A DNA stretch of 31,742 nucleotides from CAZKTS01 sp964555735. GTDB lineage: Bacteria > Actinomycetota > Acidimicrobiia > IMCC26256 > PALSA-555. Location of the stretch: positions 1 through 31,742 of the forward strand of contig CAZKTS010000136.1 of NCBI GenBank assembly GCA_964555735.1. The letters are read 5' to 3'. This document shows positions 15,130 to 22,646 of the stretch, piece by piece. The translations under genes were made by a program, and so were the position numbers. Below the pieces are notes generated by a model that saw only the letters and a program-made list of their open reading frames with translations, had not been told where the DNA came from and ran no database searches. The stretch's first letter is position 1. The number at the start of each line of letters is the position of its first letter.

Positions 15130-16098
15130 CTATCCCTTGAAGGTTGGGCCGAGAACAACTTGCCAGCATTCAACGGCGCGGCCCTTGGTCGGCGCAGTCC
15201 GTGCTTCGGTGATCGCGTCGAGCGCCGCGCGTGCCGCCGTGACGATGCGGTCGCGGTCGGGCCATTGATACAACCCACCAACGTTGTTGTCGGCGTTGAC
15301 AGGGTCGAGAACCTCGACTGGCGTAGTCGATCGGGCGGGCAGTTCGTCCGCAGTGCAGAAGTCGGTGAATGCAATCTGTTCTTCGAACTCGCCTTTCACG
15401 ATGTAGCCGAAGAAACGAGCGAGTGCCTTCGGGTAGTCCAAGAGATCAAGGCCGCCGTCCGCAAGGTGCGCCCACATCAGTTCGATCATGAAGGACTTGA
15501 AGCGAAAGCTCTCGTCGTGGTTCGTAACCGTCCTTCGCCACCACTTCGTGAGTCGGACTAACTCAGCGAAGCTGGCCCCGTACTTCGCCTTCCGGTCGCG
15601 AAGGAAGCGCAGGTGCAGCGTGATGCTGGTCCGAACGCGATCGCCCGTGTACTTGCGGACGAGATAGCCGACGTCGTCGGCTTCGCCCTCGTAGAGGACC
15701 GGGACAACGTCGACATCGAGGCCGCTCCCCTTGAAGGTCACCGTGACGCAGTGTGGATTCTCCACGAACTGATCGCGACCCATGTTCGTGTTGGCGTCGT
15801 AGAGACGATCGGCAAGCCAGTGGATGAGTTGACCGTCGCTGCCGTCGGGTGCCTCAGCGACTTTCACGTAGACCGCGGTGTCGAGGTCGTGTACGTCGCT
15901 GAGCGCAGTGCCCTTGGCGACGCTGCCTGCATGGAGCATCTTTACGAGGCCGTAGTTTGGGTCGGAGTCGATCTTGCGCTTCAACCGATCTCGCAGCCGG
16001 TTGACCTGATTCCGATGCTTGGTCGCCTTCTCGGCGGGCAGGTTGACCCGATCCTCGGCGAATGCCTTGATCTCGCTATGCCCGATGTCTGATGCCAT
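15130..16098 (-). CDS. cdnC: CBASS CD-NTase cyclic nucleotide synthase (CdnC-like)
   Basis: 322-residue nucleotidyltransferase of the cGAS/DncV-like family. The active site is visible: Gly58-Ser59 in HAGSVAKGTALSDVHDLDTA, metal aspartates Asp71 and Asp73, and the third acid in LDVDVVPVL (Asp130). A helical second half follows. On HORMA-TRIP13 activation it would make a cyclic oligonucleotide; the NucC partner suggests cyclic tri-AMP. I prefer the ATG at 16098 (GGAGG four bases upstream) over the GTG at 16101. It is the first gene of a four-gene operon, with an apparent promoter at 16161-16190. The clade label C is inferred from the partners; a tree would settle it. Confidence 0.92.
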   Translation of the reverse strand: MASDIGHSEIKAFAEDRVNLPAEKATKHRNQVNRLRDRLKRKIDSDPNYGLVKMLHAGSVAKGTALSDVHDLDTAVYVKVAEAPDGSDGQLIHWLADRLYDANTNMGRDQFVENPHCVTVTFKGSGLDVDVVPVLYEGEADDVGYLVRKYTGDRVRTSITLHLRFLRDRKAKYGASFAELVRLTKWWRRTVTNHDESFRFKSFMIELMWAHLADGGLDLLDYPKALARFFGYIVKGEFEEQIAFTDFCTADELPARSTTPVEVLDPVNADNNVGGLYQWPDRDRIVTAARAALDAITEARTAPTKGRAVECWQVVLGPTFKG

Positions 16099-16160
16099 CA
16101 CCCCTCCAATTGATCTCCCGACATCATCGCCGTGGGGTGTGACATCGAACAGAGGTTCGT

Positions 16161-16190
16161 ATCCTATCCGAGCTCCCTCGAGAACGACAA
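16161..16190 (-). promoter_or_regulatory. Promoter of the CBASS operon
   Basis: Reading the minus strand, TTGTCG (16190-16185) and TAGGAT (16166-16161) are separated by 18 bases, close to the TTGACA/TATAAT consensus. Transcription would start near 16154 and leave a 5' leader of about 55 bases before the cyclase ATG. No regulator gene of the CapW/CapH type is adjacent. The rest of the 333-bp gap (16099-16431) holds no gene I can support. Confidence 0.5.
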
Positions 16191-16431
16191 GTGCGTAATT
16201 CCAAGCGACTCGGCACCGTCGCCGACCGCGGTCGAGGAGCGCTCACCGCTACGCCCTTGGCTCCAGTCCTCGGTGGTTTCGGACGAAGTCGAGGTGGTGG
16301 CATTCCCGCGGTTCTGACCCCGCCCGCACCGGCCACCTGCATCCGAGGAAATCGCGCACGCCGTTCATGAATCGGTGCTGCACCAAGCGCGTCCCCGGCA
16401 CTACGTTGCCGACCTTGCCCGTCCTGCACGT

Positions 16432-17301
16432 CTAGGCGACAGCCTCGTCCGCTGCGTCGAGGAGCTCGCCGAGGCGCCGACTCACCCATGCGTTCCAGAC
16501 CGAGGGATCCCAGCCGGCTCCTGCAATGAACGCTTTCATTGTCTTGTCGTAGCCAGCAAGCACAAGCGTAAGCAGGAACGCTATGTCGCCGGGCTCCGGA
16601 ACCGGTTCGTCGACAATCCAGCTCCAGTCGTCGTCCGCTTGCGCGAAGAAGGAACTTGAGTTGAGCCATTGCATCAGGTCCGGGTGGGTGCCACCAGACC
16701 AAAGTCGATAGACGATGCTTGCAATCTGCGCGTTGCGGTCCGAGTCGACGACTGGCAGCGCTTCGAACGCGAGGTCCGTCGGGCGCGGCCGCGGAGGGAG
16801 TTCGAGGCCCAGACGCTCGACGGTCAGTCGAAGACTCCGTACGGCGTCTTCCCCGTCCCACCTGTTGAGGTTCTTGCCAGCGCGAGCGAATGCCTTGTGG
16901 AGAGACTCGCTCCGGTTCTCGAGCGAGTGCAGCAACTCGGTGACGGCCCGCGCCGCACGATCCAGCGCGGGAACGCCCGGGGCGAGCAACCAATGCGCAT
17001 AGGCGCAAGCTTCGAGTTCCGCGCGAGCAACGCATCGGAGTGCTGTCCCGGCCAGCGGTTGCGTCCGCAGCATCGATGCGATTGCTCGCAAGTGGCTCTC
17101 GGCGAGGGCCAGATATGCCGTCGCGCCCTTTACGGCCATTGCGACCGGACGGTCACTCCAGGCTTGGCCCGTGTCGCACGCGTGAATGGCGTCTGCGAGC
17201 GGCGAGTCGTCGGCGGGTGCCCCGCCGTTGAGGCGACGAAGCTGCGCCGCACAGCGCGCAGATCCTTCGATGGACTCTGCCATTCGGTCGAAGTCGATCA
17301 T
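16432..17301 (-). CDS. Unknown mostly helical protein, divergent from HEPN-like gene
   Basis: 289 residues, not recognised. It is almost entirely helical by composition: long amphipathic stretches such as ATAYLALAESHLRAIASML, TALRCVARAELEACAYAHWL and RAARAVTELLHSLENRSESL. A loop SGGTHPDLMQWLNSS follows, then a C-terminal helical part with GDIAFLLTLVLAGYDKTMKA. No signal peptide or obvious catalytic motif. I use the ATG at 17301, preceded by GGAGGT at about five bases, over the TTG at 17319. It lies upstream of CBASS on the same strand but 330 bases away behind a separate promoter. The shared 58-bp gap with the HEPN-like gene suggests the two may work together. Function unknown. Confidence 0.75.
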   Translation of the reverse strand: MIDFDRMAESIEGSARCAAQLRRLNGGAPADDSPLADAIHACDTGQAWSDRPVAMAVKGATAYLALAESHLRAIASMLRTQPLAGTALRCVARAELEACAYAHWLLAPGVPALDRAARAVTELLHSLENRSESLHKAFARAGKNLNRWDGEDAVRSLRLTVERLGLELPPRPRPTDLAFEALPVVDSDRNAQIASIVYRLWSGGTHPDLMQWLNSSSFFAQADDDWSWIVDEPVPEPGDIAFLLTLVLAGYDKTMKAFIAGAGWDPSVWNAWVSRRLGELLDAADEAVA

Positions 17302-17326
17302 TCGTACCTCCACCCGCAATGTACGA
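17302..17326. promoter_or_regulatory. Inverted repeat between divergent genes
   Basis: TCGTAC (17302-17307) and GTACGA (17321-17326) form 6-bp arms 13 bases apart. The repeat covers the ribosome site of the minus-strand gene. It could be an operator controlling both genes of the pair, but the arms are short. Confidence 0.3.
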
Positions 17327-17359
17327 GCGGGGTGTGACAGATCCGGTGATCATGGAGCC

Positions 17360-18379
17360 ATGCCGACCATCGTGCTCCCGATCGAGGGCCTGACTGTCTC
17401 GACGACGTGGGAGGTTGGCGCTGTCCTCATACGGCCAGCCAATGAGCAGCTAGCCGATCTCGAGACAGCGTTCACACCCGAGTCGTTCGCGTCGTTCGAA
17501 CGGAGCCTCGAAGCTCAGGCGTCTGGAGCGTTTGCCAGCGTCGAGGCCGACGACATCGACCAGGCGCTCGTGCTGGTCACCCAAGCGGTCGACGTATTGC
17601 GAGTGTTCCAGCACGCCAAGTACTACACGGTCGAGCTGAGCCACTTCGGTGTTGCCGGCGAAATGACTTGGGGCGTCGTGCCTTACGCGCAGATCGTCGA
17701 TGCGGGTGCAGGCCACGGATGGACCGTCCGCGGGAAGGCAAGGGGTTGGAGCTTCGCGGACGATGGGCTTTGGGCCGACTCAGCGGCGTTCCAGTGGCTT
17801 GCACGGACGGTCGGCGCGACGGACCCTTCGGAGGCTCAGAGACGTGCCTTGGTAGGCACACAGTTGTTGTCTCAGGCGCTGATGGAACCGCGCCCTGCGT
17901 TCAGGATGGTCCAACTCGTCACTGCACTTGAGGCGTGGCTGTTGGAACGACACGGCACTCGACAGACATACCGGCTTGCGCGGGCAGTGTCCTACTTTGG
18001 ATGCGGCCTCCACGACAGCAACCTGTGCGGCCGATCTCGCGAGACGTGCTCATACCTCGAGCTTGAGCCGGGCGTCAACGACGAGTACAGGCGTCTGAAG
18101 AAGCTGCGCGAGAAGGGCGCAGCTCCACCCTGGCGGTGCTCCGAGTGGCATCGCGTCGTTGACTGGTATGACGATCGATCCGACGTCGTTCATGGCGGCG
18201 GACCCGATATTGGTGACCGAGAGTCGCGCAACGCGCTGCATTGGGCTCTCTATCGGCTGACGGAACCAATTCTCGAGTGGCTCAGCGATCACCCGGACAA
18301 CCCGAGTCATGCACTCGACGTCGCGATCCGGTCGTTGCCGCCCGCGCCGAATTGGGAAAAGCGTCTCGGCGCGCTGTAG
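17360..18379 (+). CDS. HEPN-like (ApeA-type C-terminus) protein
   Basis: 339-residue protein. The N-terminal half is beta-rich and unrecognised (MPTIVLPIEGLTVSTTWEVG, later ELSHFGVAGEMTWGVVPYAQ). The C-terminal half, from about residue 175, is helical and contains WYDDRSDVVHGGG, where Arg273-x4-His278 fits the HEPN ribonuclease motif, close in style to the RSDIVHG of Apea-like HEPN domains. Such proteins are often RNA-cutting effectors of anti-phage systems. The ATG at 17360 has GGAG four bases upstream; the longer frame from 17186 runs into the divergent gene. The HEPN call rests on one motif plus helical context, so moderate certainty. Confidence 0.68.
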   Translation: MPTIVLPIEGLTVSTTWEVGAVLIRPANEQLADLETAFTPESFASFERSLEAQASGAFASVEADDIDQALVLVTQAVDVLRVFQHAKYYTVELSHFGVAGEMTWGVVPYAQIVDAGAGHGWTVRGKARGWSFADDGLWADSAAFQWLARTVGATDPSEAQRRALVGTQLLSQALMEPRPAFRMVQLVTALEAWLLERHGTRQTYRLARAVSYFGCGLHDSNLCGRSRETCSYLELEPGVNDEYRRLKKLREKGAAPPWRCSEWHRVVDWYDDRSDVVHGGGPDIGDRESRNALHWALYRLTEPILEWLSDHPDNPSHALDVAIRSLPPAPNWEKRLGAL

Positions 18380-18468
18380 TTCCTCGAGCGTCATCGAGCG
18401 GCCGGGATGTCAGCCTCGAGAGGACGACGAGTCCTAGCATCTGGTCACACGACGGGTAGGGGGCGTAG

Positions 18469-18540
18469 GTGCTCACACTGCAAGACCTTGATTGGGCCTG
18501 CTGCCCCACCAGGCGGCGGGCATCACGGGCGGGCGACTGA
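18469..18540 (+). CDS. Possible 23-residue leader peptide of the methylase gene
   Basis: A GTG at 18469 has a good ribosome site (AGGGGG, five bases upstream) and opens a 23-codon ORF (MLTLQDLDWACCPTRRRASR...). Its TGA is followed directly by the methylase GTG with no gap. The methylase itself has no good ribosome site, so translation may depend on ribosomes finishing this peptide. A possible -10 box (TAGCAT) sits at 18435-18440. A chance ORF cannot be excluded. Confidence 0.35.
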   Translation: MLTLQDLDWACCPTRRRASRAGD

Positions 18541-19644
18541 GTGGCAACCAAGCGGCAAAGCCTGTCCGACGCCAAGAGGGCCACCAACGCGGACGAGTTC
18601 TACACGCAGTTGACCGACATTGAGCGGGAGCTCAAGCACTATCACACGCACTTCAAGGACAAGGTCGTCTACCTGAACTGTGACGACCCGCGCGTAAGCA
18701 ACTTCTTCCACTACTTCTCCTTCAACTTCGAGAAGCTGGGCCTCAAGAAGCTGATCGCCACCTGCTACAAGAGCAAGAACGCTGATCTGTTCAGTCAGAA
18801 CGACTCGGAGGAAGCCATCTTCCTTGAGTACGAGGGCGACAAGAACCACAACATGGTTCCTGACCCTCAGGAGATCGGGATCAAGGCTCTGAAGGGCGAC
18901 GGGGACTTCCGCAGCGCCGAGAGCACCGAACTCCTCAAGCAGGCCGACATCGTGGTCACCAACCCGCCATTCTCACTGTTCCGCGAGTACGTGTCGCAGC
19001 TGGTCGAGTACGACAAGAAGTTCCTGATCATCGGGAACATGAACGCGATTACGTACAAGGAGATCTGGCCGCTGGTCGAGGGCAACAAGTTCTGGCTAGG
19101 CGTGACTCGCACGGGTACGGGCCAGATGTGGTTCCAGGTGAAGGACGACGCGCCGATCAAGTCTGGCCAGCGGGTAGACGACAACGGTGTCCGGTACCAG
19201 ACGGTCGGCAACTCGGCCTGGTTCACTAACCTCGACATCTCCAATCGCCACGAGGATCTGATCCTCTACAAGACCTACAACCCTCACGACTACCCGTCGT
19301 ATGACAACTACGACGCCATCGAGGTCAGCCAAGTCGTGAACATCCCGATGGACTACGACGGGGTCATGGGAGTGCCGATCACGTTCTTGGGCAAGCACAA
19401 CCTCGACCAGTTCGAGATCGTCGGGATCGCGAAGGCGCCGATGGGAAAGCCGAGCAAGGTCTACCCCCATCAAATCCAAGTCAGCGCCAACGGCGTCAAG
19501 AGCACTGTTACCAAGTTGAACGACGGTCCAGCGTTGAAGGTGGACAAGCCGCCCTCGGGCAAGACCTACTACGAGGTGGGCGGCGAGACCTTCGTGCAGC
19601 TCTACGCACGCATCCTCATCCGCCGCAAGGAACACAACTCATGA
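18541..19644 (+). CDS. Adenine-specific DNA methyltransferase, EcoRI family
   Basis: 367-residue protein of the M.EcoRI-like family (EcoRI_methylase), which transfers a methyl group from S-adenosylmethionine to adenine N6. The catalytic motif IV is NPPF (141-144) in ADIVVTNPPFSLFREY; VVYLNCDDPRVSNFFHYFS near 42-60 and LKKLIATCYKS are characteristic of the family. KFLIIGNMNAITYKEIWPL follows. The start is a GTG at 18541 that directly follows a small upstream ORF. The stop overlaps the next ATG (ATGA), so it is coupled to the DUF262-HNH gene. Base composition is visibly lower in GC and richer in Lys/Asn codons than the surroundings, a sign of transfer. Recognition sequence unknown. Confidence 0.9.
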   Translation: MATKRQSLSDAKRATNADEFYTQLTDIERELKHYHTHFKDKVVYLNCDDPRVSNFFHYFSFNFEKLGLKKLIATCYKSKNADLFSQNDSEEAIFLEYEGDKNHNMVPDPQEIGIKALKGDGDFRSAESTELLKQADIVVTNPPFSLFREYVSQLVEYDKKFLIIGNMNAITYKEIWPLVEGNKFWLGVTRTGTGQMWFQVKDDAPIKSGQRVDDNGVRYQTVGNSAWFTNLDISNRHEDLILYKTYNPHDYPSYDNYDAIEVSQVVNIPMDYDGVMGVPITFLGKHNLDQFEIVGIAKAPMGKPSKVYPHQIQVSANGVKSTVTKLNDGPALKVDKPPSGKTYYEVGGETFVQLYARILIRRKEHNS

Positions 19645-20723
19645 AGATCGAGCTCAAGGAAATCACCGTCCGCGACCTCGTTGAGGGTTACAAGGACGAC
19701 GATGAGCTCGGCGTGCGCGCCTATGACGGCAAGCTCGACGTGCGACCTCCCTACCAGCGTGAGTTCGTCTACAAGGACAAGCAGCGCGATGCAGTCATCG
19801 AGACGCTTCGCCGCAACTTCCCGCTCAACGTCATGTACTGGGCGGTGCGAGAGGACGACAGCTACGAGGTCATCGACGGGCAGCAGCGCACCATTTCCAT
19901 CTGCCAGTTCGTTGATGGGGACTTTGCGTTTGAAGGCCGGTACTTCCACAACCTGCAGAAGGACGAGAAGGACCAAGTGCTCAACTACGAGCTCATGGTC
20001 TATCTGTGCAGCGGCACGGACAGCGAGAAGTTGGACTGGTTCAAGATCATCAACATCGCCGGCGAGGAGCTCACAGACCAGGAGCTGAGGAACGCCGTCT
20101 ACGCAGGCTCCTGGGTCACCGACGCAAAGCGCTACTTCAGCAAGACCGCGTGCCCGGCCTACAGCATCGCAAGTGACTACATGAGTGGCACACCCATCCG
20201 TCAGGACTACCTGGAGACAGTCATCAAGTGGATCAACCACGGTGACATCGAGGGCTACATGGCCAAGCAGCAGCACAAGCCCGACGCTGCTGAGCTATGG
20301 CTCTACTTCCAGAGCGTCATCAACTGGGTGAAAGCTACCTTCCCGACACAGCGCAAAGAGATGAAGTCCGTCGCGTGGGGCGAGCTCTACAACAGCTCCA
20401 AGGACGCCGAGCTCGACGCGGCCAAGCTCGAGGAGCAGGTCGCCTCGCTGATGGCGGACGAGGACGTCACCAAGAAGCGTGGCATCTATGCCTACGTGCT
20501 CGACGGGCAGGAAAGGCACCTGAGTATCAGGGCGTTCAGCCCCAACCAGAAGCGGGAGGCCTACGAGCGCCAAAAGGGAATCTGCCCCGTCTGCGGCAAC
20601 CACTTCGAACTCGAGGAGATGGAGGCCGACCACATCACCCCGTGGCACTTGGGGGGCAAGACCATCGCGGAAAACTGCACGATGCTCTGCAAAGACGACA
20701 ACCGCAGAAAGAGCGGCGTCTAG
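19641..20723 (+). CDS. DUF262-HNH endonuclease (likely restriction partner of the methylase)
   Basis: 360-residue protein with an N-terminal DUF262/GmrSD-like domain (ParB-fold NTPase): RPPYQREFVYKDKQRDAVIE near 35-54 and the signature DGQQRT at 79-84. A helical middle follows, then a C-terminal HNH domain with Cys315-x2-Cys318, Asp330-His331 (ADHITPW), Asn345, Cys350 and Asn354, an HNN variant. Its ATG overlaps the methylase stop, so the two are made together. DUF262-HNH proteins in known systems cut modified or unmodified DNA. Pairing with a methylase suggests that here it spares methylated host DNA, but the opposite (modification-dependent) mode is possible. Composition is AT-richer than the flanking genes. 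Confidence 0.88.
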   Translation: MKIELKEITVRDLVEGYKDDDELGVRAYDGKLDVRPPYQREFVYKDKQRDAVIETLRRNFPLNVMYWAVREDDSYEVIDGQQRTISICQFVDGDFAFEGRYFHNLQKDEKDQVLNYELMVYLCSGTDSEKLDWFKIINIAGEELTDQELRNAVYAGSWVTDAKRYFSKTACPAYSIASDYMSGTPIRQDYLETVIKWINHGDIEGYMAKQQHKPDAAELWLYFQSVINWVKATFPTQRKEMKSVAWGELYNSSKDAELDAAKLEEQVASLMADEDVTKKRGIYAYVLDGQERHLSIRAFSPNQKREAYERQKGICPVCGNHFELEEMEADHITPWHLGGKTIAENCTMLCKDDNRRKSGV

Positions 20724-21002
20724 GGCGGGGCGGGAGTTCCCCCGCTTCGCGTCCCTCGGGATCTACTTGCACATCCGTGTGTCACCGAGTGGCGACGGGC
20801 GGACAGGAGCGCGCTCGATCCGTGGGTTCGCGGGCTGGCGGCGGGGCGACTGGTCCGCCGCTCGGATGTGATTCGAGATATCCGCAGGTCCCCAATGCGC
20901 ATTCTCCGCGTGTGATCGACATCCGTCGCGCGCGATCCCACGTACAGGTGGATTCGAACATCGACGTCTCGCCGCCGCACACCGAAGGCGAGATACACAT
21001 CT

Positions 21003-21031
21003 GTAGGTTCCGCCCTTCGGGCGGAACCTAC
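21003..21031. terminator. Strong symmetric hairpin, likely bidirectional terminator
   Basis: GTAGGTTCCGCCC, loop TTC, GGGCGGAACCTAC: a perfect 13-bp stem. It lies between two convergent operons and could end both. No T-run follows on either strand, as is usual for high-GC terminators. The long perfect stem could alternatively belong to an oriT structure. Confidence 0.6.
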
Positions 21032-21034
21032 GGG

Positions 21035-21074
21035 TCGCGAGGACGTGGACCGGTTTCGCGAGGACGTCCTCGCG
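21035..21074. promoter_or_regulatory. Phased TCGCGAGGACGT direct repeats with an 18-bp palindrome
   Basis: TCGCGAGGACGT occurs at 21035-21046 and 21056-21067, exactly 21 bp apart. The second copy is part of the perfect palindrome CGCGAGGACGTCCTCGCG (21057-21074). The same half-site with the same 21-bp spacing recurs at 23471-23568, beyond the other end of the coupling-protein/sigma operon. Candidate binding sites for an element-encoded protein. Confidence 0.6.
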
Positions 21075-21087
21075 TGAGCGGCGTGCG

Positions 21088-22614
21088 TCATCGGTGCTCG
21101 GCGCGGGCGCGGAGTCGGCGGTCTCGGTAGTAGGGCCGGGCGTTAATGAGTGCCGGCGGGAGCGTTCCGTGAACGAGCAGCGCTCTCCCGCCTTTCGCTT
21201 GTCGAAGTACGTGGGGTGCGACCAAGGGTGCGTCGTGCGGCCCGATGCTCTCTGCTCGTGACGGTCGCGCCCAGTCGTGGCTGGCGGTCCGTCGTTCGAG
21301 CTGTTCGTCGCCGATGAGGCGGGTCACGTAGTCGAGCGTCGGGAGGTCGGAGATCCCCGGGAAGAACAGCTTGGTCGCGTGATTCGTCAGGACGCTGTCC
21401 CCGAGGCGTCCGTATGCGGCGTCGAGTTGCGCCTTCGATTGCCAGACCGTGACGAGCTGGATGCCGATCCCGGCACAGGTGCTCGCGACCTGCGGGAGCC
21501 ACGCGGTCGGAGTGTTGGCGGCTTCGTCGAGCACAAGCAGGGTGGGCGGGAGCGGCGTGTTGGTGCGGTTGACGCGTTCGTAGGCCTGATTGATGAGGTC
21601 GCCAAGCAACCCGCCGAACAGTGGAGCGAGTCGTTGCTGATGGTGGAGCGGCGCGCAGATGTAGAGCGTGTTCGATCCGGTGAGCAGCCATTCGAGGTCG
21701 ATGTCGTCGGCGTTGCTCGTGTCGGCGATGGTCGGATCGGTCCACGGTCCGAGAAGGGTCTGGGCGGTGGCGTAGGCGCTGGCGCGGGTGCGTCGATCGA
21801 GCGCGTAGGTGCCGAGGAGTGTCTCGGCCGCGGCGGCGCCGCCGGTGTCCTCGGCAACGAGCGTGAGCGCGCCAAGGTCCGTCTCGGGGTCTGCGGGAGA
21901 TGTCTGTGCGTGGATCCAGCGGACGACGTCGTTCATCGTGGACCCGCTGGCGGCCGCGAGGTAGAGGTGGGGCCAGAGGAGTTGCTCGGCGAGTCGGAGG
22001 AAGAAGTCGAGGTTCTCCGCTCCGCTGCGAGGGCCGGCGTCGAGGAGTGCTCGTGCGGAGTGTTGCGCGCCGGTGATGGTGTCGGCTCCTCGCAGTGGCG
22101 ACCAGGCGGCGCTTGTCGAGCCAGTGCTGCGGGTCGGGTCGAAGACGCGCACGTCACCACATCGCGTGCGCCAGTGGTGCGTCGCGCCCATGAGGTCGGT
22201 CTTGACCGACGAGAGGATCGCGGGACCGTCCCAGTCCAGGACGCCGCTGATCGTCGTCGCAGTCTTGCCGCAGCGAGTGGGGCCGATGATCGCGACGCTC
22301 GAACGACTCTGCGTGGGATGGTTCCGACGACCGCGGTTGCGGGTGCTCGCGGTCGCCACCAGCCGTCGACCGGTGCTTCCTCGGATGTGTCCGAGCACGA
22401 AGCGATCGGCGGGCAGGGCGCGACGCGCCACGATTAGGGGTCGGAGTTCGCCCGGGCGGGCGAGGTAGGCGGAGGTGTCGACGCCGAGTCGCCGTCGACG
22501 CCGAATCGTCGGGTGGCGCCGTTCCGCGTTCCACACGGTGACTGCGACCGCGGCGGCGACCGCGAGGACGGTCGCTTGGCTAGCGGTCATGACGCTCGGG
22601 TGTGGGTCGGGCAC
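21088..22614 (-). CDS. VirD4/TraG-type conjugative coupling protein
   Basis: 508-residue ATPase that links the relaxase-DNA complex to the secretion channel. One N-terminal membrane helix (ATVLAVAAAVAVTVWNAE) is followed by a cytoplasmic RecA-like domain with Walker A GPTRCGKT (111-118), the second family motif ILSSVKTDL, and Walker B LLVLDEAAN (359-367). WQSKAQLDAAYG and the C-terminal ISDLPTLDYVTRLIGDEQ are typical of TraG/TraD relatives. The start is a GTG at 22614 or an ATG at 22590; neither has a strong ribosome site. It lies 32 bases downstream of the sigma-like gene in one operon. It is shorter than VirD4 and has one membrane helix instead of two. Confidence 0.9.
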   Translation of the reverse strand: MPDPHPSVMTASQATVLAVAAAVAVTVWNAERRHPTIRRRRRLGVDTSAYLARPGELRPLIVARRALPADRFVLGHIRGSTGRRLVATASTRNRGRRNHPTQSRSSVAIIGPTRCGKTATTISGVLDWDGPAILSSVKTDLMGATHHWRTRCGDVRVFDPTRSTGSTSAAWSPLRGADTITGAQHSARALLDAGPRSGAENLDFFLRLAEQLLWPHLYLAAASGSTMNDVVRWIHAQTSPADPETDLGALTLVAEDTGGAAAAETLLGTYALDRRTRASAYATAQTLLGPWTDPTIADTSNADDIDLEWLLTGSNTLYICAPLHHQQRLAPLFGGLLGDLINQAYERVNRTNTPLPPTLLVLDEAANTPTAWLPQVASTCAGIGIQLVTVWQSKAQLDAAYGRLGDSVLTNHATKLFFPGISDLPTLDYVTRLIGDEQLERRTASHDWARPSRAESIGPHDAPLVAPHVLRQAKGGRALLVHGTLPPALINARPYYRDRRLRARAEHR

Positions 22615-22646
22615 GACGAGGGTTGCGTTGTGGGGTCATGGGCGAG

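Larger units (their letters stand above)
20724..21087. other. 364-bp convergent gap with terminator hairpin and GAGGAC repeats
   Basis: No gene supported. It lies between the stops of the convergent DUF262-HNH and coupling-protein genes. It holds a weak hairpin right after 20723 (GCGGG/CCCGC), a strong hairpin at 21003-21031, and phased GAGGAC sites at 21035-21074. It also marks the switch from AT-richer defence cargo to high-GC conjugation genes, and could contain oriT sequence. Confidence 0.5.

Noticed and set aside
16132..16317. 61-residue plus-strand ORF in the CBASS promoter gap
   Set aside because: GTG start without ribosome site, overlapping the apparent cyclase promoter; no recognisable sequence.
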